Assembly (NCBI GenBank): GCA_964519405.1
Contig: CAZFLA010000192.1
Location: forward strand, 1 to 5,334
Direction of reading: 5' to 3'
DNA: 5,334 bases
Source: G963677485 sp964519405
GTDB taxonomy: Bacteria > Armatimonadota > HRBIN16
Position numbers and translations under genes: made by a program. Below, in pieces: positions 1 through 5,334 of the stretch; the stretch's first letter is position 1; each line of letters starts with the position of its first letter. The notes under the pieces were generated by a model. It was not told where the DNA came from. It saw nothing but the letters and a program-made list of their open reading frames with translations, and searched no databases.

Positions 1-462
1 GCTGATGTTTTGCCTGTATGCACCTGCATTTGAAACAAGCGCTCCACCCAGTGTGCCAGGGATACCTACTGCAAATTCAAGCCCTGATAACCCTGCTTTA
101 CGACAGAGTGTAAATAAGCGAGCCAGGCTCACCCCAGTATCTGCTATTGTGGTCTCGCCGATATCGCAGTGAGATGTCCGGTTTCTAATAACAACCCCAT
201 GAAAGCCGTCATCGCTCACCAGCAGGTTGCTGCCAGATCCAATGACGATATATGGTAACTGAAGTGACTGGATATGTTGGCATATTGTTGCTAAGTGATC
301 GCTGTTCGTGACATCGATGAACGCGTCTGCATTTCCTCCGGAATGGAAGGTGGTATAAGGAGCTAAGCTGTAATGTCGATGGAAATCAACACCGTCTGGT
401 AGGGTGTTCTGAACTGTATTGAGTATATCTTCCGATAGAGGATTGGTTTGTGCGTTGTTCAT
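1..462 (-). CDS. murB: UDP-N-acetylenolpyruvoylglucosamine reductase (MurB), N-terminal part, cut by the left window edge
   Basis: MurB is the cytoplasmic FAD enzyme that uses NADPH to reduce UDP-GlcNAc-enolpyruvate to UDP-N-acetylmuramate, the second committed step of peptidoglycan precursor synthesis. The 154 visible residues cover the FAD-binding half. Seen here are YTTFHSGGNAD (residues 36-46), the flavin-binding stretch VIGSGSNLLVSDDGFHGVVI (73-92), and GLEFAVGIPGTLGGALVSNA (127-146) followed by GAY. The GGNAD motif and the GLEFAxGIPGxxGGA block resemble the type II (Staphylococcus/Bacillus-like) enzymes more than E. coli MurB. The C-terminal domain, with the catalytic serine and glutamate, lies outside the window. 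The ATG at 460-462 has only a weak AGG (473-475) ten bases upstream, but it sits about 24 bases from the start site predicted by a good promoter. An in-frame TTG further upstream would overlap that predicted start site and is less likely. The product call is firm; the exact start is less so. Confidence 0.95.
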   Translation of the reverse strand, partial: MNNAQTNPLSEDILNTVQNTLPDGVDFHRHYSLAPYTTFHSGGNADAFIDVTNSDHLATICQHIQSLQLPYIVIGSGSNLLVSDDGFHGVVIRNRTSHCDIGETTIADTGVSLARLFTLCRKAGLSGLEFAVGIPGTLGGALVSNAGAYRQNIS

Positions 463-542
463 GAGATAAAAACCTATATGACCTTCCAAGTCATTATACA
501 GTTTTGAGGGAGAATGGTCACAGAAAAAAGAGGGAAAAAGAG
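463..542. other. murB / tRNA-Ser intergenic spacer
   Basis: This 80-base spacer holds the murB leader and promoter. On the minus strand, directly after the tRNA CCA end, it is pyrimidine-rich with two runs of T (about 523-541). No GC-rich stem precedes these runs apart from the tRNA itself, so a classical rho-independent terminator is not visible. The T runs may still help end the tRNA transcript. No other gene is seen here. Confidence 0.5.
493..521 (-). promoter_or_regulatory. sigma70-type promoter of murB
   Basis: Read on the minus strand, there is a perfect -10 box TATAAT (493-498) and a -35 box GTGACC (516-521, four of six matches to TTGACA), 17 bases apart. Transcription would begin near 486, giving a murB leader of about 24 bases. 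The -35 box starts only 22 bases past the encoded CCA end of the upstream tRNA-Ser, so murB seems to have its own promoter and need not depend on read-through from the tRNA. Confidence 0.6.
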
Positions 543-633
543 TGGCGGAGAGAGCGGGATTCGAACCCGCGATCCCGTCACCGGGATACCCGCTTTCGAG
601 GCGGGCGCACTAGACCAACTATGCGATCTCTCC
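543..633 (-). tRNA. tRNA-Ser, anticodon CGA, CCA encoded
   Basis: Reads the serine codon UCG. On the minus strand the cloverleaf is complete: acceptor strands GGAGAGA (627-633) and TCTCTCC (547-553), a D arm GCAT/GTGC with GG in its loop, and an anticodon stem CCCGC/GCGGG around the loop CTCGAAA, which places anticodon CGA at positions 34-36. A long class II variable arm follows, with stem TCCCG/CGGGA and loop GTGA, then a T arm GCGGG/CCCGC with loop TTCGAAT. The long variable arm and the discriminator G (546) are the hallmarks of tRNA-Ser. The CCA tail is encoded at 543-545. Every stem pairs without a break, so the gene looks functional. Confidence 0.97.
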
Positions 634-737
634 GTATCGATTGGCGCACATCAGGTATTATACCGGTAGGCAGTGCATTTCGTCAAAAATGATGATTTTT
701 GCAGGTCTTAGTTCATCAATGAGGAGTATTTACATAT
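634..737. other. divergent intergenic region between tRNA-Ser and the exported glycosidase-like gene
   Basis: The region carries the minus-strand tRNA promoter (657-686). On the plus strand it carries only a clear Shine-Dalgarno stretch GAGGAG (721-726), 11 bases before the ATG at 738. I found no convincing plus-strand -35/-10 pair. A short AT-only inverted repeat, AAAAAT-GATG-ATTTTT (685-700), touches the tRNA -35 box. It could be an operator-like site or chance in an AT-rich stretch. Confidence 0.45.
657..686 (-). promoter_or_regulatory. promoter of tRNA-Ser(CGA)
   Basis: On the minus strand a -35 box TTGACG (681-686, five of six matches) and a perfect -10 box TATAAT (657-662) are separated by 18 bases. 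The -10 box ends 23 bases before the mature tRNA 5' end, which leaves a short leader for RNase P to remove. This is the strongest promoter in the window, as expected for a stable RNA gene. Confidence 0.7.
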
Positions 738-991
738 ATGTTGTTTATGTTGGCTTCGTTCATCGCAGTTGTTTTGATATCTGTGTCGAAAACGAGTTTT
801 GCCGCAAAGAAACATCCGTTTGACGGATACCAGATATGGATGCCTATGACAGGTATGACACCGGAGCAGATGGATGATGCTATTCGTGCGGGAAACAACA
901 CCATTTTCTTAAAAGTTCATCCGGAGTTGTCTCGTGATGGTAATAGCATCGACTTCTCAGCTACGGACAAGGACGTTGAAATGGCTAAGTC
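738..991 (+). CDS. exported glycosidase-like protein, N-terminal fragment cut by the N gap
   Basis: The 84 complete residues start with a hydrophobic export signal (residues 1-17), with probable cleavage after SFA or SFAA at residues 20-23. The n-region has no Lys or Arg, which is unusual. The mature part begins near KKHPFDGYQIW and runs through GMTPEQMDDAIRAGNN (39-54) and FLKVHPEL, a pattern that suits the first strand-helix units of a TIM-barrel glycosidase. The start at 738 is supported by GAGGAG 11 bases upstream and by an in-frame stop at 720-722 with no other ATG between. The frame runs into the N run at a partial serine codon. Residues 47-84 are 31/38 identical to the first part of the fragment after the gap, so this is the 5' end of a paralogue of that protein, or of the same gene if the join is wrong. 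The function is inferred only from that relative. Confidence 0.75.
876..989 (+). repeat. copy 1 of a diverged direct repeat flanking the gap
   Basis: These 114 bases encode 38 residues, from DAIRAGNNT to DKDVEMAK. They match copy 2 (1036-1149) at 84 of 114 bases and 31 of 38 residues by hand alignment, without any insertion or deletion. Most base changes are at third codon positions, as expected for paralogues held under protein-level selection. Confidence 0.85.
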
Positions 992-1001
992 NNNNNNNNN
1001 N
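992..1001. other. assembly gap (ten N)
   Basis: Ten unresolved bases, a length often used as a placeholder, so the true missing length is unknown and may be kilobases. As written, the frame before the gap (codon starts at multiples of 3) and the frame after it (codon starts 1 above) do not join. One reading frame would need a gap whose length leaves remainder 2 on division by 3. Confidence 0.95.
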
Positions 1002-1002
1002 G

Positions 1003-2922
1003 ACAGTGGGACTGACGATTATTCGCGCAACGATTGATGCCATTCGCGCTGGCAACAACACTGTTTTCCTGAAGGTGCATCCCGAACTATCTGCTGACGG
1101 CAAACAAATTGACTTTACGACTACGGACAAGGATGTTGAGTTGGCTAAGGCCAAAGGTCTGTATGTTGTGATGGCGATATTGGGATGGGTTGGTCTAGGT
1201 GATGGACGGTTCTGGGATATGAAAGCTGATGGCATTAAAGTTCCGAACCAGCTTGATCCATTCTGGCCAGAAGCCATGAAGCAATACGAGTGGTACCATA
1301 CTGAAGTCATTAAGCACTATTGCAAGGATCAAAAGATCATCGCGTTTGCTCCCACATGGGGGATATATGGAGAAGCCGGATTTACCTCGTTTGATGCGGG
1401 ACGAAGCGACCATGCACTGGCACGCTTCAATGAATCGCGTGTGAAGAACAAGCTCATTCCATTAACTAAGCTGCCCACTCGTGATCAGTCGCTCAACACA
1501 GACTACAACCTGTTCATTCGGTTTAGGTATTGCTATCTTGAAGAATTATTCAGCGCGTTGATAGGTCGGTTGAAGCATATCGCAAACCGCAAGGCTGTAG
1601 GCACCTGGCAGGAGTTGTATCCAGTAGTGGGATATCTGTGGACTATGGTTGAGGTTCCTTCTGCCGATTTCTCACTTTACGAAAGCTGTTTCCCAGTGCA
1701 AACAAACCATCATCCGGAAAAGACGATCGCAGAGACGATGGGTTTTCGCTACCGATGCAGAAGCTGGCGCGAATATCGGGATTACTACCTTCCATTGTGT
1801 GCACGGAAACGGGGCGAGGGACAACAGTTTATAGCATGTCAGTTAACAAATGACTATGCATCGAATTACGGCTGGGATCTAGATACTGCCAGAAAGATGC
1901 AGTTTGACAGGTGGGAAGACTATTTCACCCCAACACTTAAGCGGCTTAACCAAGTTGAGATAGAGGATGTGTACCGGGATGTCCTGCTGGTCTTTCCATC
2001 TTATTCGGCGGCAGCACTCAGTGATGCGCCGTCTCACTTTGCTGACGCGGCTTTCATTGATGTGATGCTCCGAATGTATGGATGCCAAATGGATCGATAT
2101 GCCATTCCACGGCTAGACAAAATGTCGGTTGCCGATATGAATAAATACAAGCTGATTATCGTACCGTCATCTGCGTATATACTGAGTGACACGTATCGGA
2201 AATTGAAGAAGAGCACGGCCACACTGGTGTTCACAGGGCAGTTTGCTAAAGCGCTTGATGGAGAGCTTTCTGCCGACAGCAGATCGCGCAAACTCGACAG
2301 GATGACTATTGAGTATGTAGACCGTAAGGAAGGTGTCGTGTCTATCAATGACCCCAAACACGAAATCACTCGGTACAGCAAAGATACTCATGTTACCCTT
2401 CATGGTGACGAGAGTTTTCGAATACGGAAGGGATCAACAGTGCCGAGAACGCTTTTAAGCTGTTCAGGAATGCCCATCCTAAGCGTAGAGGCCCGATTTA
2501 TCTTTCTCCACGGCGACGTGTTCGCCGCGAGTTGCTACAATGCTCATCGTATACCGCCAGAACAGGCTGGGTCCAGCGATGTCTCAGCGAATGAGGTAGA
2601 TATGTGGGGACCATATGATTCCATTCACAAAGGAAATGAGATGGGATATGCACTTATTAAGGGCATTCTCAACTATGCTCATGTTGATTATCGTGTGGAG
2701 AACCCTAAGCCTAGAACAATGGTGCGTTATCTTGGTGACCATATGGAGCAGGCATCAATCAGTGCGAATATCGCATACAACAATACCGGTGAGGTTCAGA
2801 GGCTCACCGTGATGACGCCATACCATCCTGTGGGATACAACTCGCTGCGCATTGGCAGCAAATACCAGACCACCATCGAGATCGCTCCATATTCATATAT
2901 CGCTTTACGAATACCAAAATGA
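1003..2922 (+). CDS. GH42-like glycosidase protein, 5' end missing at the gap
   Basis: The 639 visible residues (numbered from 1003) look like a glycoside hydrolase of the beta-galactosidase GH42 type or a distant relative. A TIM-barrel-like part (about 12-320) includes VVMAILGW, a strand-end motif TWGIYGEAGF whose Glu (codon 1372-1374, residue 124) is a candidate acid/base, ARFNESRV, and FIRFRYCYLEELFSAL. A Rossmann/amidotransferase-like domain (about 323-445) follows, with DVLLVFPSYS, YKLIIVPSSAYILSD and ATLVFTGQF, as in the GH42 trimerisation domain. The end is a beta-sandwich-like tail (about 565-639, ending IALRIPK). The nucleophile is not obvious: the region resembling the GH42 nucleophile strand reads QFIACQLTND, with no Glu. 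It could be a catalytic enzyme of an unassigned family or one with altered chemistry. The start codon and any signal peptide are lost in the gap. The stop is at 2920-2922. The next gene begins 118 bases on, same strand. Confidence 0.7.
   Translation, partial: TVGLTIIRATIDAIRAGNNTVFLKVHPELSADGKQIDFTTTDKDVELAKAKGLYVVMAILGWVGLGDGRFWDMKADGIKVPNQLDPFWPEAMKQYEWYHTEVIKHYCKDQKIIAFAPTWGIYGEAGFTSFDAGRSDHALARFNESRVKNKLIPLTKLPTRDQSLNTDYNLFIRFRYCYLEELFSALIGRLKHIANRKAVGTWQELYPVVGYLWTMVEVPSADFSLYESCFPVQTNHHPEKTIAETMGFRYRCRSWREYRDYYLPLCARKRGEGQQFIACQLTNDYASNYGWDLDTARKMQFDRWEDYFTPTLKRLNQVEIEDVYRDVLLVFPSYSAAALSDAPSHFADAAFIDVMLRMYGCQMDRYAIPRLDKMSVADMNKYKLIIVPSSAYILSDTYRKLKKSTATLVFTGQFAKALDGELSADSRSRKLDRMTIEYVDRKEGVVSINDPKHEITRYSKDTHVTLHGDESFRIRKGSTVPRTLLSCSGMPILSVEARFIFLHGDVFAASCYNAHRIPPEQAGSSDVSANEVDMWGPYDSIHKGNEMGYALIKGILNYAHVDYRVENPKPRTMVRYLGDHMEQASISANIAYNNTGEVQRLTVMTPYHPVGYNSLRIGSKYQTTIEIAPYSYIALRIPK
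1036..1149 (+). repeat. copy 2 of the diverged direct repeat flanking the gap
   Basis: This is the partner of 876-989, offset by 160 bases as assembled. It encodes DAIRAGNNTVFLKVHPEL through DKDVELAK. The 33 bases between the gap edge and this copy keep only a GLT resembling GMT of copy 1; the following residues (IIRATI against PEQMD) do not match and are one residue longer. Confidence 0.85.
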
Positions 2923-3040
2923 GTGTCATATTAGCAGGAATATCATATAAGTCTGTGTAACAAGTATAATTGATGATCTATGCAGGTTAAGCGATTAATC
3001 ATACTTAGTGGTTATCAATCTATATTGAGCAGAGGGCGAT
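2923..3040 (+). promoter_or_regulatory. spacer before the six-hairpin gene, with a possible -10 box
   Basis: This 118-base AT-rich spacer contains a perfect -10-like TATAAT (2965-2970), but the bases 17-18 upstream (ATCATA/TATCAT) do not resemble TTGACA, so promoter activity is doubtful. There is no clear terminator hairpin after the upstream gene, which leaves room for co-transcription. The Shine-Dalgarno stretch of the next gene is GAGGG at 3032-3036. Confidence 0.3.
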
Positions 3041-5269
3041 ATGAGAATAAGTCGATGTATGCTGAGTTCGGTCTCAGCATTCTGTGCTCTAGTTTCATCT
3101 GTTGGTTACGCTGATACAGGGGAGGTTCAGTCGAATATGGCTGATATGAAAGTAGACTTTTCGTATTCATTTGGGTTACCGCACCGAATTACCGTGGCTT
3201 TACCGGACAGCAGTGATAAAACACTCGTCGATGTTTATGATGACCACCTTGAGTATCGATGGACATATGGCAACCTGAAGAGTATCCCTTTAGGCGCCTT
3301 CATGCCACTAAACTGCAACTGGTCGGCGAATGTATGGACAGAGATCGATGGCCGGAAAATCACTAAGCCGAAATACCACAGGTCTGAGGATGTTTTACCA
3401 GTTCTTGATACATCATATGCCGATGCCGACGGAACTATCGACATGGAGCTCGTTGGTGCGAAGACGGCAGCTATTACTAAGGTCACGGTGACGAATAACA
3501 CATCATCTACTCACACCTACAGCGTTGTTTTTTCTATGAACGGTCCGTTTGGTGAGGTGCCTGGTTATATCATCAGCGGTGAGCCACTTGACTATATGCG
3601 TGCCGGTTGGAACGAGCGTGCTGATCGAGTGCTGATCTACGCGGCTGGCGCCAAGACACCTCTCCGCAAAGATACAGCCGCAAAGACTATCGCGCTTGAG
3701 TGGACGCTAAAAGCAGGGGCGAGCAGCTCTGGATGGTTGGTTAGGCCATACAAAGCCTACGCAGACGACATGCCGAAGCTGCGGAAGCAGACATGGCAGA
3801 AACAGTTCGATCAGGGCAAGCAAGTATGGAGTGACTTGTTCACTAGAGCGGTTCAGTATAAAATCCCCGATGCCGCTGTGAAGGATGCTTTCTACACCTG
3901 CCTGGGTGATATCTTCATCATGCGGGAACCGGTCGCTAAGGGTTATATCGCGTGTTCACCAGGTACGGAAGGCTACCGCTGCCCTAACTCTGGTGAGGCC
4001 AGTATGGCTGCTGTTGGGCTAGATCAAGCTGGTTTACATCACGAATCAGAGATTGGATACCAGATATCGCTAGATATCCAAGGTAAAGATGGCGACTGGA
4101 ACGACCCAACGGGATGGTCGCACAGTGCTTGGGGTATGGCGGGCTTTAAAGCATGGGCCGCCATGGAGCACTACCGGACGACCGGAGACAAAAAATACCT
4201 GGAGATGGTATATCCCAAGATGCTTGCTTGTTCACGATGGCAGCATAAACAAAGAGAGCTTACCCGTGTACTGGTCGGCGGTGCTAAGCCCGCATACTAC
4301 GGCATGATGCCGCGGGGGCAGGGTGACTGTGGTCTTGATGCTGGTGACGGCTGGTATGGCTACTTTATCCCTCACAACGTGTGGGCTGTATACTGCGACC
4401 AGCTCACTCTTGAAGCTGCGACTGCTCTAGGCAGAACCGCCGATGTTAAGGAGTGTCAGGCGATCTACAATCAGGCACATAGCGACATCGTTGAGGTCAT
4501 CCAAAAAGGCGCGATGCAAGAAGATGGCTACCGATGGATCCCTGGTTCGCCGAACAACCCTTCAGGAAGCCGATGGGGCGCACTAAACACAGCATTTCCG
4601 TGTCAGGTTTTACCAGCCAATGACAGCCTGATTACCGGAACACTGAAGTATATGAATCAGCACGTTAGCCTAGGCGGACTGCAGCTGCACACCGGATGGA
4701 TGCCTGACGGCATGTGGGTTGCGATGTCGTTGGACAACGTGGCTGAGACGGAGCTGGCGCGAGGCAATGGCGACGAAGCTGCCAGGATGCTATACGCCAC
4801 ACTGAACCATGGAACTCCATTGTTGACCTGGTGTGAGGAACGTGGTCAAGAACCGGGCACCCAAAAAACCTCAGGCGACCGTCAGCACCTGTGGACACCT
4901 GCTGCGATCGTCAGAGCTTTGCGTGACTGTATGGTCATGGAGTGGGATGGTGGACTTCATCTGGCTATGGGAAGCGCCAGACAGTGGCTTGGCAGCGGTC
5001 AAGAGCTGGGCGTGGATAAGGCTCCAACGCATTTCGGCGATGTCAGCTATGTGATGCACTATGATAAAACTCAGAAATCCGTGACCGGCAGTATCACCTT
5101 CCCGAAACGAACGGAGATGCCTTGGTGTGTGATGCATCTGCGACTGACAAACGGACTAAAAGTTACATCCGTAAACTCAGAATCAGGTGCTAGTATCACC
5201 GCAGATAAAGAGGGATTGAAATGGGTAAATCCTAAGGGTTCTATCCGCTTTATAGCTCATGTAGAGTAG
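3041..5269 (+). CDS. secreted six-hairpin (alpha/alpha)6 glycosidase-like protein
   Basis: This complete 742-residue protein probably acts outside the cytoplasm on a poly- or oligosaccharide. A signal peptide with basic n-region (MRISR) and hydrophobic core ends near GYA at residues 22-24. A beta-sandwich domain follows (about 30-235, e.g. ITKVTVTNNTSSTHTYSVVF), then a linking helix (about 245-268), an (alpha/alpha)6-barrel-like region (about 275-640) and a beta-rich tail (about 660-742). Candidate acidic active-site residues are in GKDGDWNDPTGW (348-359; Asp350, 352, 355), GDCGLDAGDGW (428-438) and LTWCEERGQEPG (595-606; Glu599, 600, 604), before SGDRQHLWTPAA (611-622). This order resembles inverting families such as GH78 or GH63-like enzymes, but I cannot assign a family or a substrate. 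The start is the first ATG after an in-frame TGA at 3026-3028, with GAGGG four bases upstream. The frame is intact throughout. Together with the GH42-like gene 118 bases upstream it suggests a small saccharide-degradation cluster. Confidence 0.8.
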   Translation: MRISRCMLSSVSAFCALVSSVGYADTGEVQSNMADMKVDFSYSFGLPHRITVALPDSSDKTLVDVYDDHLEYRWTYGNLKSIPLGAFMPLNCNWSANVWTEIDGRKITKPKYHRSEDVLPVLDTSYADADGTIDMELVGAKTAAITKVTVTNNTSSTHTYSVVFSMNGPFGEVPGYIISGEPLDYMRAGWNERADRVLIYAAGAKTPLRKDTAAKTIALEWTLKAGASSSGWLVRPYKAYADDMPKLRKQTWQKQFDQGKQVWSDLFTRAVQYKIPDAAVKDAFYTCLGDIFIMREPVAKGYIACSPGTEGYRCPNSGEASMAAVGLDQAGLHHESEIGYQISLDIQGKDGDWNDPTGWSHSAWGMAGFKAWAAMEHYRTTGDKKYLEMVYPKMLACSRWQHKQRELTRVLVGGAKPAYYGMMPRGQGDCGLDAGDGWYGYFIPHNVWAVYCDQLTLEAATALGRTADVKECQAIYNQAHSDIVEVIQKGAMQEDGYRWIPGSPNNPSGSRWGALNTAFPCQVLPANDSLITGTLKYMNQHVSLGGLQLHTGWMPDGMWVAMSLDNVAETELARGNGDEAARMLYATLNHGTPLLTWCEERGQEPGTQKTSGDRQHLWTPAAIVRALRDCMVMEWDGGLHLAMGSARQWLGSGQELGVDKAPTHFGDVSYVMHYDKTQKSVTGSITFPKRTEMPWCVMHLRLTNGLKVTSVNSESGASITADKEGLKWVNPKGSIRFIAHVE

Positions 5270-5275
5270 CCTCTT

Positions 5276-5301
5276 TTGACATAGAGTAATCTAGGTATGA
5301 T
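5276..5301 (+). promoter_or_regulatory. weak candidate promoter for a gene beyond the right edge
   Basis: A perfect -35 box TTGACA (5276-5281) lies seven bases after the stop codon. The best -10-like hexamer is TATGAT (5296-5301), only 14 bases away, shorter than the usual 16-18. It may drive a downstream gene that is not in the window, or be chance. Confidence 0.3.
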
Positions 5302-5303
5302 AT

Positions 5304-5332
5304 CTATCTTTGAAGAATGATAGTCTATTTTT
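5304..5332 (+). terminator. possible weak terminator after the six-hairpin gene
   Basis: A five-pair stem CTATC (5304-5308) / GATAG (5319-5323) with a ten-base loop is followed shortly by TTTTT (5328-5332). The stem is short and AT-rich, so this is a weak candidate, but no better terminator is visible before the window ends. Confidence 0.25.
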
Positions 5333-5334
5333 GT

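Noticed and set aside
543..633. tRNA-Ser as an integration site for the glycosidase genes
   Set aside because: The glycosidase genes lie on the 5' side of the tRNA, while integrases usually target the 3' end. No integrase or repeated tRNA 3' end is seen in the window.
504..692. Plus-strand open frame across the tRNA region
   Set aside because: It is simply the complement of the tRNA-Ser gene and its flanks, giving an Arg-rich translation with no protein-like features.
934..1002. ATG at 934 as the start of the GH42-like protein
   Set aside because: That start lies in a different frame inside the N-terminal fragment, has no good ribosome site, and reads through the N run, so the joined protein is an artefact of the gap.
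957..2403. Minus-strand open frames antisense to the GH42-like gene
   Set aside because: They lack family motifs, lie opposite a frame with clear domain signatures, and one crosses the N run.
2511..2527. Perfect inverted repeat CGGCGA-CGTGT-TCGCCG
   Set aside because: It lies inside the GH42-like coding sequence with no T run after it, and six-base stems are expected by chance.
2781..3132. The shared TGEVQ motif at the end of the GH42-like protein and the start of the six-hairpin protein
   Set aside because: Only about nine bases match and the flanks differ, so it is most likely chance and not a recombination trace.
4062..4078. Double AGATATC repeat with GATATC palindromes
   Set aside because: It is in the middle of the six-hairpin coding frame, encoding an ordinary stretch of residues. 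It is too short to be a mobile or regulatory element there.

Overview
This is a scaffolded bacterial window, with one run of ten N at 992-1001. It looks like an environmental polysaccharide degrader. The supporting signs are a peptidoglycan-synthesis gene (murB), a bacterial tRNA-Ser with its CCA end encoded, sigma70-like -35/-10 boxes, purine-rich Shine-Dalgarno sites and two kinds of exported glycosidase-like protein. Lineage cannot be fixed from the sequence. Secreted proteins with a GH42-type middle domain next to six-hairpin glycosidases are common in Armatimonadota and in planctomycete/verrucomicrobial bacteria, so one of those is a reasonable but unproven guess.

Layout. The left part (1-690) is housekeeping on the minus strand: the first 154 codons of murB, running off the left edge, then tRNA-Ser(CGA), each with its own recognisable promoter. 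The rest (738-5269) is on the plus strand and encodes exported carbohydrate-active proteins. Positions 738-991 hold the signal peptide and N-terminus of a glycosidase-like protein, cut by the N gap. Positions 1003-2922 hold a long C-terminal part of a GH42-like protein whose own start is missing. Positions 3041-5269 hold a complete secreted six-hairpin (alpha/alpha)6 glycosidase-like protein of 742 residues.

The most notable feature is the gap. The 38 residues just before it recur just after it (31 of 38 identical in protein, 84 of 114 in DNA, with most changes at third codon positions). The two flanks therefore look like diverged paralogues, not one sequence assembled twice. Either tandem paralogous genes have been shortened at an unresolved gap, or two loci were joined wrongly. 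The window should not be read as one continuous gene across 738-2922.

How the genes may work together: a GH42-like retaining-type barrel protein and a six-hairpin glycosidase, both apparently exported, would suit stepwise removal of sugars from a plant or microbial polysaccharide outside the cytoplasm. No transporter, regulator or sugar-specific gene is visible, so the substrate is unknown. The only stretches without a gene are short (463-542, 634-737, 2923-3040, 5270-5334), and each is described in the features.
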